Assembly (NCBI GenBank): GCA_910578365.1
Contig: CAJTRC010000007.1
Coordinates: 1-54,790, forward strand
Reading direction: 5' to 3'
Source of the DNA: an uncultured Muribaculaceae bacterium
GTDB lineage: Bacteria > Bacteroidota > Bacteroidia > Bacteroidales > Muribaculaceae
Length of the DNA stretch: 54,790 nucleotides
The translations under genes and the position numbers were made by a program. The first letter of the stretch is position 1; every line of letters begins with the position of its first letter. Below, in pieces: positions 1 to 6,234 of this stretch. The notes below the pieces were generated by a model, which saw only the letters and a program-made list of their open reading frames with translations, was not told the DNA's origin and did not search any database.

Positions 1-224
1 AGGATGACCTTATGATCCCGTATCGGAAAGTCGGTGACATTTACCGCATCCATGAAGCCTTTGGATTCAAAATGGACATCATCGCTCAATTCCGGATTCA
101 TCTTCTCATCAAGCCTGATGTGAATTTCCGTGGCTGTCTGCCCAACGCCTGCTATTGTAAAATAATCAAGTATCTGAGAGGGCAAAACGATCTGCGCCAA
201 CATCTGTAAGTAGTCATTTCCCAT
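1..224 (-). CDS. ISAon1-type transposase N-terminal-region protein, partial (runs off left edge)
   Basis: Reading leftward from an ATG at 222-224, 74 codons are open to the window edge with no stop. The protein begins MGNDYLQMLAQIVLPSQI and continues with DYFTIAGVGQTATEIHIRLDEK. This resembles the small first ORF of ISAon1-type two-ORF elements (ISL3-related) of Bacteroidetes, annotated as transposase N-terminal region. The family call is from memory of the pattern, not a search. The catalytic second ORF would lie outside the window. A C-terminal transposase remnant in the same orientation lies directly upstream (293-466), so two related elements may abut here. The ORF is AT-richer than the chromosomal genes further right. 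Confidence 0.6.
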   Translation of the reverse strand, partial: MGNDYLQMLAQIVLPSQILDYFTIAGVGQTATEIHIRLDEKMNPELSDDVHFESKGFMDAVNVTDFPIRDHKVI

Positions 225-292
225 GACACAAAGTTCGCAATAATCTTTGGTTGTGAAAAATTTATTTCCCCACGGTTTTTCTACTGACCCAA

Positions 293-466
293 TCAATGGG
301 GATAAGCATGCAGATTGGCAATTCGGAACAGGATGAATTTCTTGTCTGCAACTCCTCGGAGCTTGGTGCGTAATAGTTTGATCTTGGCGTTAAATAATTC
401 CGCACTTGCGTTTGATGCTCGGTAGTTGTAGGAGTTTAGAACCTCATCGTACAGCCTTCGTCCACT
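293..466 (-). pseudogene. ISL3/ISAon1-type transposase, C-terminal remnant
   Basis: The minus-strand frame ending at the TAA/TGA position 293-295 encodes NYRASNASAELFNAKIKLLR, then LRGVADKKFILFRIANLHAYPH and a stop. The NASAE-FNAKIK block, then LRGV and FxLFR, is the usual C-terminal block of ISL3-type DDE transposases. The frame is cut by an in-frame TGA at 467-469, and no transposase body precedes it, so only about 57 codons remain. The remnant has the same orientation as the partial transposase ORF at 1-224. It is either a truncated older copy or the decayed end of an element into which another inserted. Confidence 0.6.
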
Positions 467-603
467 TCACCGATGAATCGCGGTGCCTGTATGCAAACAT
501 CTTCACGTTCTCCCGCACATTCGCAATGATACTCGTTATCGGAAAATTCAGCAACTGCCTCGATTACATCAGCAGCATCAATATCCACGAACAGTATTTT
601 TGA
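436..603 (-). other. Coding-like remnant of unknown origin
   Basis: A minus-strand frame open from about 603 to a TAA at 436-438 reads KILFVDIDAADVIEAVAEFS, then an acidic stretch with two CxC-spaced cysteines, ending CTMRF. Codons are G-first rich, as in real genes, but no start codon is visible and the upstream sequence is a hairpin. It overlaps the transposase remnant in another frame. I do not recognise it. It may be a broken gene or chance. Confidence 0.2.
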
Positions 604-616
604 ACGATCCGACCCA

Positions 617-655
617 CAGCAAAGGCGACTCCCAAAATGGTAGCCGCCTTTGCTG
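617..655. repeat. Hairpin with perfect 11-bp arms
   Basis: CAGCAAAGGCG at 617-627 pairs exactly with CGCCTTTGCTG at 645-655 around a 17-nt loop. The right arm runs into the start of the first copy of the ~57-bp repeat. It could terminate transcription from the right (cupin gene side) or be an end structure of a small mobile repeat. There is no clear T-run on either side. Confidence 0.5.
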
Positions 656-704
656 TATTCTGTACGGTGAACGTTTCACCATACTTTTGCCGCGTATTTA
701 GAGG
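648..704 (+). repeat. ~57-bp dispersed repeat, copy 1, with promoter-like box
   Basis: This aligns without gaps to 1647-1703. Shared blocks are CTTTGCTG, then a variable 10-mer, then GGTGArCGTTTCACC, TACTTTTGCCG and a GTAT-T-TA tail. It contains the near-palindrome GGTGAACGTTTCACC and, at 682-689, TACTTTTG, which fits the Bacteroidetes -7 consensus TAnnTTTG on the plus strand. It sits just downstream of the cupin stop codon; the other copy lies downstream of the HxlR gene, so the two copies bracket that pair. Confidence 0.6.
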
Positions 705-711
705 CTTATCC

Positions 712-1122
712 TCAGAGCAGATTCTCTCTCTCGGTGATTTCTGCATCGGTCATGGTGTAGCCACCGAGTCTTCCCTCTTTGGCCTGAATGCAGACATAGG
801 TCATCGGGACTTCCGATGTGCATTTGAGGTTGCGGTCGCATTTGGTTGATACGCGGATTACGGAGCCTTCGGCAACATCAAACACATCACCGTCAACCTG
901 AAACTTTCCGGCTCCTGAGAGAATGATGTAGTTTTCCTCGTTTTCCTTGTGTGAGTGGAAGAAAGGAACTGCCTCACCATTGGGGAGTGAGCCAAATGAA
1001 ATTTCACACGAGGTTGCGCCAGTGGAATCCTTGACGAACTGCTTGCCCTCGAATTCGTGAAGCTGACCGACCGAGGCATGGGCGTATTTTTCGCCAGAGT
1101 TGAGAGTTTTAATCTCGTTCAT
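712..1122 (-). CDS. Small cupin-domain protein
   Basis: A 136-residue protein forming a single conserved beta-barrel (cupin_2 type). Motif 1 is visible as HSHKENEENYIILSG, with HxH and a following glutamate, then GKFQVDGDVFDVAEGSVIRV. The second motif lacks the usual histidine, so metal binding may be incomplete or use other residues. Such proteins act as small isomerases, dioxygenases or sugar/aroma-binding proteins, and the substrate cannot be read here. It is transcribed divergently from an HxlR-type regulator gene starting at 1267 and shares a control region with it, so induction by a reactive or electrophilic compound sensed by that regulator is plausible. The only Met fitting the promoter at 1187-1194 is the one used. 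The pair lies in AT-richer DNA between two repeat copies, which suggests acquisition. Confidence 0.8.
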   Translation of the reverse strand: MNEIKTLNSGEKYAHASVGQLHEFEGKQFVKDSTGATSCEISFGSLPNGEAVPFFHSHKENEENYIILSGAGKFQVDGDVFDVAEGSVIRVSTKCDRNLKCTSEVPMTYVCIQAKEGRLGGYTMTDAEITERENLL

Positions 1123-1146
1123 AGTTTTTAGGTTTTTAAATTTATG

Positions 1147-1196
1147 ACTAACTTTGCAGCGGTAAGCCGCTATTATTTTGATAGTGCAAAGTTAGT
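1147..1196. promoter_or_regulatory. Shared operator candidate: 12-bp perfect inverted repeat containing both divergent -7 boxes
   Basis: ACTAACTTTGCA at 1147-1158 and TGCAAAGTTAGT at 1185-1196 are exact reverse complements separated by 26 nt. Each arm contains a TAACTTTG -7 box: 1149-1156 on plus toward the HxlR gene and 1187-1194 on minus toward the cupin gene. The spacer holds a second small inverted repeat (AGCGG/CCGCT). The initial transcripts would overlap by about 25 nt. A dimeric winged-helix regulator bound here could block both promoters. Confidence 0.6.
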
Positions 1197-1266
1197 GGCA
1201 ATTTTTTAACTAAACAAGACGTTACAAAAACGTAATCCACTTACATTTAGGTAACCATTTTTGAAA

Positions 1267-1629
1267 ATGAACGCATTACCGCTGAAAGAAAATTTAAAAA
1301 AATACACCAGTATTTCATCATGCCCCGTTAGAAACATAATCGCCCGTTTTTCCAGCAAATGGGCGATGCTTGTTCTGTGCGTCCTTTCTGAAAATGAAAC
1401 CACACGTTTCAATGAAATCGGCAAGGCTATTCCTGATATATCACCCAAGGTTCTGACCGAAACACTAAAAGGTCTTGAAGCCAATGGTCTGATATCACGT
1501 AAACTATATGCTGAGATTCCTCCTCGCGTTGAGTACTCACTGACCGACCTCGGTAAAAGTCTTATGCCCTTACTTGTCAATCTTATCAGCTGGGCGCTTG
1601 AAAATTTCGATGCTATTGTCAAACGATAG
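1267..1629 (+). CDS. HxlR-family winged-helix transcriptional regulator
   Basis: A protein of 120 residues from the ATG at 1267; a TTG two codons earlier is less likely. The family signature is clear: a cysteine-proline near the N terminus (ISSCPVRNII), KWAMLVLCVL for helix 1, TRFNEIGKAIPDISPKVLTE for the helix-turn-helix, then RVEYSLTDLGKSL for the wing. HxlR proteins bind palindromic DNA as dimers and often sense aldehydes, quinones or oxidants through the conserved N-terminal cysteine. The neighbouring cupin gene is divergent and their promoters sit in a perfect inverted repeat, so autoregulation plus control of the cupin gene is the simplest reading. The gene is followed by repeat copy 2. 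Codon use is AT-richer than in the main chromosome genes. Confidence 0.88.
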   Translation: MNALPLKENLKKYTSISSCPVRNIIARFSSKWAMLVLCVLSENETTRFNEIGKAIPDISPKVLTETLKGLEANGLISRKLYAEIPPRVEYSLTDLGKSLMPLLVNLISWALENFDAIVKR

Positions 1630-1646
1630 AACCATTCAGGAGTCGG

Positions 1647-1703
1647 CTTTGCTGACTTTTACCCGGTGAGCGTTTCACCGTACTTTTGCCGTGTATCTAT
1701 AAA
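1647..1703 (+). repeat. ~57-bp dispersed repeat, copy 2, with promoter-like box
   Basis: Second copy of the element at 648-704, in the same orientation and aligned without gaps: CTTTGCTG at 1647-1654, GGTGAGCGTTTCACC from 1665, and TACTTTTG (a TAnnTTTG match) at 1681-1688. Differences from copy 1 are single substitutions, mostly transitions. It lies directly 3' of the HxlR gene and points into a coding remnant on the other strand. Confidence 0.6.
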
Positions 1704-1713
1704 CGATGCACCA

Positions 1714-1857
1714 TTAACGAAAAACGATCTCATCGTAATGCTCGTAAAATGTCGCCGCTATGATATGGTCCTCTCCGTTGAGCTTTGCTTCCTCCTCCAT
1801 TTCATCGTTGGCCTGCTGTATGGCATCCCAGCGGTGTTTGATTCTAACAATGGTATA
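1714..1857 (-). pseudogene. Unidentified C-terminal coding remnant
   Basis: On the minus strand the frame ending with TAA at 1714-1716 reads TIVRIKHRWDAIQQANDEME, then EEAKLNGEDHIIAATFYEHY and DEIVFR. It is charged and helix-prone, with natural codon choice. It has no start: upstream it runs into the terminator hairpin of the CoA-transferase gene. It is probably the tail of a gene lost by recombination at this accessory junction. I do not recognise the family. Confidence 0.35.
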
Positions 1858-1860
1858 GAA

Positions 1861-1897
1861 AAAGGCTGCGCGACACCGAAAGTGTTGCGCAGCCTTT
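1861..1897 (-). terminator. Rho-independent terminator of the CoA-transferase gene
   Basis: AAAGGCTGCGC-ACAC (1861-1876) pairs with GTGT-GCGCAGCCTTT (1882-1897) with a single internal mismatch and a 5-nt loop. On the minus strand the stem is followed by TTTTTC. It lies 19 nt past the CoA-transferase stop. Confidence 0.85.
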
Positions 1898-1916
1898 GTA
1901 TGGGATATGAGGTTGT

Positions 1917-3410
1917 TTATACGTATAGCGAGAAGTCGGCGTTACGCATGTCGCCGGAGGCGTTGAAGGCGTTGTGGAATGCGAAGGCTGCGTTGAGCAC
2001 GTGGGGTGTCTGTCCGCCTTTGCCGAGCTTGAGGTAGTCGAGCAGGAGTGGACGATACATGGGGTGCGCGCAGTTGTTAATGATTTCGTAAGCGCGTTCT
2101 ACGGGGTCTTTGCGACGGAGGTCAGCGATGCCCTGGTCGGTGACGATTACGTCGACTGAGTGCTCGCTGTGGTCTACGTGGGCTACCATGGGCACGATGT
2201 TGCTTATCAGACCGCCTTTCGATACTGAAGGGCAGCTGAAAATCGACAGGTATGCGTTGCGGGTAAAGTCGCCGGAACCTCCGATGCCGTTCATCATGCG
2301 TGTGCCGAGTACGTGGGTAGAGTTTACGGCACCGAATATATCGGCTTCGAGGGCTGTGTTCATGGCGATGACGCCGAGTCGGCGTATTACCTCGGGGTTG
2401 TTGGAGAGTTCGGCCGGACGCATGAGTATTTTGTCGCGGAAGAAGTCGAGGTCAGGGAAGAGTTTGCGCTCGGTTTCGTCGGAGAATGTCATTGAGCAGG
2501 TCGATGCGAATGTACATTTGCCTTTGCGCATAAGTTCGAGTACGGCGTCCTGAATAACTTCGGTGTACATTACAAAGTTGGGGAGCTCAGTGCTTTCGCC
2601 GAGGTCGTAGAGTACGGCGTTTGCCACGTTGCCTACGCCCGACTGGAGGGGCAGGAATTCTTTGGGCAGGCGTCCGGCGGTGTATTCGCCAACGAGGAAG
2701 CGTACAACGTTTGCGCCAATCTGCTTTGATACTTCGTCGGGAGCAGTGAATGCTTTTACACCGTCGAGGGATTTGGTGCGTACGATGCCTACAACTTTAT
2801 TGGGGTCGACCTTGAGCACGGGAGAGCCGATGCGGTCGTTTGCTGCGTAGATAGGAATTGCGGGACGGCGAGGGGGGTCCTGGAGCAAGATTACGTCGTG
2901 CATGCCGTGGAGTGCCGAAGGCAGTTCTTCGTTGAGCTCGATGAATATTTTTTTGGCCATGTGGGCGTAGGTGGGAATGTTGCCTACACCGGTGCCGAGT
3001 ATTATTTCGCCTTTGTCGTTGATGTCGGCAGCTTCGATTATGGCGAAGTCGATGTCGCCGTAGAAGCCGTAGCGCATTTCCTGCGCCATTTCCGAGAGGT
3101 GGCGGTCGTTGTAGTGGCAGTCGTGGGCGTTGATGCGTTTACGCAGGTCGGGTACGTTCTGATAGGGCGCACGCATGTTGATAGCATTTGCGCGCGAGAG
3201 AACGCCGTCGACATTGTCGGAAGTCGACGCACCGGTAAATATGTTTACCTTGAAGGGTCGGCCGGCCTCGTGTTCGCGTTCGGCTTTTTTAGCAAGTTCT
3301 ACAGAGATGGCTTTTGGTGTGCCGGGGGCGGTGAAGCCCGAGAGGCCGAGAGTCATGCCATCATGAATCATTTCGGCTGCTTCGGCAGCTGTGATGTAAT
3401 TGAATGCCAT
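1917..3410 (-). CDS. Succinate/acetate CoA-transferase (acetyl-CoA hydrolase/transferase family)
   Basis: A 497-residue cytosolic enzyme of the family that moves CoA between succinyl-CoA and acetate (or propionate), feeding acetate or succinate formation in anaerobic Bacteroidales. The N-terminal domain carries MTLGLSGFTAPGTPKAI. The middle has the glycine-rich QSGVGNVANAVLYDL and then MYTEVIQDAVLE, where Glu284 is at the position of the catalytic glutamate that forms the CoA thioester in this family. The C-terminal domain has VNSTHVLGTRMMNGIGGSGD and VDVIVTDQGIADLR. Length and motifs fit the succinate CoA-transferase subgroup; a plain acetyl-CoA hydrolase is the alternative. No -7 box was found in the 44-bp gap to the upstream gene (3455-3886), so the two are probably co-transcribed. 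A strong terminator follows. Confidence 0.93.
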   Translation of the reverse strand: MAFNYITAAEAAEMIHDGMTLGLSGFTAPGTPKAISVELAKKAEREHEAGRPFKVNIFTGASTSDNVDGVLSRANAINMRAPYQNVPDLRKRINAHDCHYNDRHLSEMAQEMRYGFYGDIDFAIIEAADINDKGEIILGTGVGNIPTYAHMAKKIFIELNEELPSALHGMHDVILLQDPPRRPAIPIYAANDRIGSPVLKVDPNKVVGIVRTKSLDGVKAFTAPDEVSKQIGANVVRFLVGEYTAGRLPKEFLPLQSGVGNVANAVLYDLGESTELPNFVMYTEVIQDAVLELMRKGKCTFASTCSMTFSDETERKLFPDLDFFRDKILMRPAELSNNPEVIRRLGVIAMNTALEADIFGAVNSTHVLGTRMMNGIGGSGDFTRNAYLSIFSCPSVSKGGLISNIVPMVAHVDHSEHSVDVIVTDQGIADLRRKDPVERAYEIINNCAHPMYRPLLLDYLKLGKGGQTPHVLNAAFAFHNAFNASGDMRNADFSLYV

Positions 3411-3454
3411 AGCTAAACTGTCAGAGAGTGATGATTTGTTTATAGTTTAAGGTT

Positions 3455-3886
3455 TCAGTTTTTGAATCTTGGGGTGGCAAGGACTTCGCCTACAATTAGG
3501 GTGCGTAGTATCCGGCGGCGTTCGTCGTCGTCGGCTTGCTCCCGGATGCTTACGTTATTGACGGTAGCGAAGTGGTCGTGCTCGAGCGAGCATCTGCCTT
3601 CTTGGTCGGGGGTGAAGCTGTAAGTTTTTGTTTTATGCGGTTTCTTTGCCTTAGGTGCTGAGGTTTCGTAGCTGTGGGCCACGGTTTGCTGAGTGTACGC
3701 CGTGGAGGTGGCTTTTCGGCCCTGTTGAGGAGTGGCGGTGTTTGCCGCGGCCTTGCGCTGTTTTGTTTTTGGTGCGGCAGGGGCGTTTTTCCGTTTCTTT
3801 CGGTGCTCGCTTATGAGTCCGATAGCGACGGAAATGGCAAAAATGCCGATTGTGGTCAGCGTTTCTATTAAATCTTTTTCGTCCAC
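3455..3886 (-). CDS. Small single-TM protein with basic linker
   Basis: The start is taken as the GTG at 3884-3886 (143 residues, VDEKDLIETLTTIGIFAISV...), because upstream in-frame Met codons lie before the promoter at 3923-3930. One membrane helix spans roughly residues 9-24 (TIGIFAISVAIGLIS). A long Lys/Ala/Thr-rich low-complexity linker follows, then a C-terminal block ERRRILRTLIVGEVLATPRF. A tail of the type RR-(I/L)-x-x-(E)-(V/I)-L is common in small Bacteroidales membrane proteins of unknown function. It is co-oriented with the CoA-transferase gene and divergent from miaB, with overlapping promoters. No enzymatic motif is visible. Confidence 0.65.
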   Translation of the reverse strand: MDEKDLIETLTTIGIFAISVAIGLISEHRKKRKNAPAAPKTKQRKAAANTATPQQGRKATSTAYTQQTVAHSYETSAPKAKKPHKTKTYSFTPDQEGRCSLEHDHFATVNNVSIREQADDDERRRILRTLIVGEVLATPRFKN

Positions 3887-3912
3887 TGTCTGCTTGTTTC
3901 TGAAATTTTCTG

Positions 3913-3920
3913 TAATTTTG
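3913..3920 (+). promoter_or_regulatory. -7 box, promoter for miaB
   Basis: TAATTTTG matches TAnnTTTG. A TTG at 3894-3896 lies at about -33 distance. The expected start of transcription is near 3925, leaving a leader of about 65 nt before miaB. Confidence 0.6.
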
Positions 3921-3922
3921 CA

Positions 3923-3930
3923 CAAATGTA
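3923..3930 (-). promoter_or_regulatory. -7 box, promoter for the 3455-3886 gene
   Basis: TACATTTG on the minus strand matches TAnnTTTG. It lies 2 bp from the miaB -7 box on the other strand, so the polymerases would compete. Its position decides the GTG start of the gene it serves. Confidence 0.55.
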
Positions 3931-3989
3931 CGGAATAAACTGCACAAAGCAAAATCTTTTGTGTTTTTTCTCGCTCCTGTATCTCGAAA

Positions 3990-5318
3990 ATGATGAAGAA
4001 ACTATATATAGAAACTTACGGCTGCCAGATGAATGTGGCCGATTCGGAAGTAGTGGCCGCTGTGCTCGGCATGGCCGGCTATGAGCTCAGCGAGGACATC
4101 GCGCAGGCCGATGCCATATTACTCAACACATGCTCGATACGTGATAATGCGGAGCAGAAGATTGTGAGCCGTCTGCAATATCTTGGCTCGCTGCGCCGCA
4201 AGGGTGCGCGCCGTCGCCTGATTATAGGTGTAATCGGCTGCATGGCTGAGCGTGTGCGCGACACTTTGCTCGACGAGCATGGTGTGGATGTGGTGGCCGG
4301 CCCTGATGCTTACCTCGACTTACCTGCTCTGTTTGCGGCCGCCGAGGCAGGCAAGAAGGCCATTAATGTGGAGTTGTCGACAACTGAAACATATCGTGAA
4401 GTTGTACCCACGCGCATAGGCCCCGGCAAGGTAAGCGGTTTTGTAAGCATTATGCGCGGATGCAATAATTTCTGTTCGTACTGTATAGTTCCCTATACCC
4501 GTGGCCGTGAGCGCTCGCGTCCGGCTGACAGTATTCTGCGCGAGGTGGCCGACCTGCGTGCCAAGGGGTATCGCGAGGTGACGCTGCTGGGCCAGAATGT
4601 AAATTCATACCGCTATACCGCCGACGACGGCAGTGAGATTGATTTTCCGGCGCTTTTGGCACTGGTGGCCGAGTCGGCTCCCGATATGCGGGTTCGCTTC
4701 ACCACGTCGCACCCCAAGGATATGTCGGACGATACCATAGCCACCATAGCTTCGCATGCCAATATCTGCCGCCACATACATCTGCCGGTGCAGAGCGGCA
4801 GCAATGCCGTGCTAAAGGCAATGAACCGCAAGTATACCCGCGAGTGGTATCTTGGCCGCATTGCCGCAATACGCCGCATGATACCAGACTGCGGCATAAG
4901 TACCGACCTATTTACCGGCTTCCACAACGAAAGTGAGGAGGACTTCGAGCAGACACTCGGGCTGATGCGTGAGGTTGGCTTCGACAGCTCGTTCATGTTC
5001 AAGTACTCCGAGCGCCCCGGCACTCTGGCCGCCCGCACCATGCCCGACAACATTCCGGACGAAGTGAAAATAGAGCGCCTTAACCGTATGATTGACTTGC
5101 AGAACAAGCTCAGCGCCGAGTCGAACCGCCGCGATATAGGCAAGGAATTCGAAGTGCTTGTAGAGGGAGTGTCGAAGCGCAGTACCGAGCAGTTTGTGGG
5201 CCGCACTTCGCAGAACAAGACCTGTGTACTTCCGCGAGGCGGCTATCGCGTTGGCGACCTTGTGAATGTAAGAGTAAAAGATGCCACTTCGGCAACACTT
5301 ATCTGTGATTTAGCATGA
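3990..5318 (+). CDS. miaB: tRNA-2-methylthio-N6-dimethylallyladenosine synthase MiaB
   Basis: A 442-residue radical-SAM methylthiotransferase that adds methylthio to i6A37 of tRNAs reading UNN codons. The N-terminal UPF0004 domain has its three cluster cysteines (Cys12 in YGCQMN, Cys48 in NTCSIR, Cys84 in IGCMAE). The radical-SAM motif is GCNNFCSYC with Cys158, Cys162 and Cys165. A TRAM domain ends the protein (residues ~380-440). This domain order and the lack of insertions point to MiaB rather than MtaB or RimO. Two adjacent ATGs (3990, 3993) are possible starts. The stop overlaps the next gene's start by 4 nt (ATGA), indicating translational coupling with the lipoprotein gene. Confidence 0.96.
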   Translation: MMKKLYIETYGCQMNVADSEVVAAVLGMAGYELSEDIAQADAILLNTCSIRDNAEQKIVSRLQYLGSLRRKGARRRLIIGVIGCMAERVRDTLLDEHGVDVVAGPDAYLDLPALFAAAEAGKKAINVELSTTETYREVVPTRIGPGKVSGFVSIMRGCNNFCSYCIVPYTRGRERSRPADSILREVADLRAKGYREVTLLGQNVNSYRYTADDGSEIDFPALLALVAESAPDMRVRFTTSHPKDMSDDTIATIASHANICRHIHLPVQSGSNAVLKAMNRKYTREWYLGRIAAIRRMIPDCGISTDLFTGFHNESEEDFEQTLGLMREVGFDSSFMFKYSERPGTLAARTMPDNIPDEVKIERLNRMIDLQNKLSAESNRRDIGKEFEVLVEGVSKRSTEQFVGRTSQNKTCVLPRGGYRVGDLVNVRVKDATSATLICDLA

Positions 5319-6214
5319 ATAAACTGAACCTTAGCGCCGCCATGCTTGCCGCGCTTGCTTTTGCCGCCTGCGGCGATGACAACGAGCCGGCTCCGGCTCC
5401 CGACTCCTCAGCCTATGACTTCCAGGTAATCGAATACCTGCCGGCTCCAGGGCAATTTGTAAACGAGTTGCCCGAATATAAACCTGACGACGATGCTGCA
5501 ACCATGGCCGCCAAGGCCGATGCCATGCTGCATCGTGGCGACCTGGTGAGCCTGGGCGCATGGGGCGGCAGCATAACAATGCGGCTGAATCTGCCACTGC
5601 CTAATAACGACGGCGCTGACTTCCGTATCCGCGGCAACGCCTACTTCTCGGGCAGCGACAGCGATGGCAGGCGCTTCGGCAGCAGCGAGCCAGGCATCGT
5701 GTATGTGATGCGCGACGACAACGGCAACGGCGAGCCCGACGACTGCTGGTACGAGCTCCGCGGCGAGGGCTATGAGCAGAGCATTGCCGATTATGAGGTT
5801 ACTTATCACCGTCCGGCGCTTGATGCCACAGATGCCACATATATACGCTGGACAGCAGCCGACGGCAGCGAGGGATATATCAACCGAGTAAGCGCATATC
5901 ATCTGCAGAGTTTCTTTGCCGAGTGGGTAGGACAGGGCTCTCAGACCTTCCGAGGGCGCCGCTTGCCCGACAATGGCGTGCTCGATGAGCCCACAGGCAC
6001 TTACCGGCTGTTTAACGTCAAGGGATATGCCGACAGCTATCCCAACAACAGCAATGAATCGGGACTTGATATTTCGTCGGCAGTCGACGCCGAGGGCCGC
6101 GCAGTGGAACTCGACCGTATCGACTTTATAAAGGTAGTGACAGGTGTGCTGCAGTGCAACGGCATGCTTGGCGAGAACTCCACTGAAGTGGCCGGACTGG
6201 AATTCCTGCAGTAA
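5315..6214 (+). CDS. Lipoprotein, Bacteroidales cell-surface protein family
   Basis: 299 residues with a lipoprotein signal (MNKLNLSAAMLAALAFAAC, lipobox FAAC, Cys19) and the acidic +2/+3 residues (GDDNE) typical of surface-exposed Bacteroidetes lipoproteins. The body contains LGAWGGSITMRLN, RIRGNAYFSGS and SSEPGIVYVMRDDNGNGEPD. The last is a calcium-style DxNxDG-like loop, followed by DDCWYELRG. I recall this arrangement from Bacteroidetes 'cell surface protein' entries of unknown function, often near TonB-dependent receptors, though none is adjacent here. It is coupled to miaB by a 4-nt overlap and convergent with the permease gene 20 nt away; a weak 7-bp inverted repeat (6208-6214/6229-6235) may end both transcripts. 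Confidence 0.8.
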   Translation: MNKLNLSAAMLAALAFAACGDDNEPAPAPDSSAYDFQVIEYLPAPGQFVNELPEYKPDDDAATMAAKADAMLHRGDLVSLGAWGGSITMRLNLPLPNNDGADFRIRGNAYFSGSDSDGRRFGSSEPGIVYVMRDDNGNGEPDDCWYELRGEGYEQSIADYEVTYHRPALDATDATYIRWTAADGSEGYINRVSAYHLQSFFAEWVGQGSQTFRGRRLPDNGVLDEPTGTYRLFNVKGYADSYPNNSNESGLDISSAVDAEGRAVELDRIDFIKVVTGVLQCNGMLGENSTEVAGLEFLQ

Positions 6215-6234
6215 ACCAATATCTGCCGTTACTG

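Noticed and set aside
617..655. Hairpin as a certain terminator of the cupin gene
   Set aside because: No T-run follows on the minus strand and it lies 57 nt past the stop, so it is recorded as a repeat only.
1666..2037. Plus-strand frame running from repeat copy 2 into the CoA-transferase gene
   Set aside because: It crosses a terminator hairpin and the antisense of a conserved enzyme.
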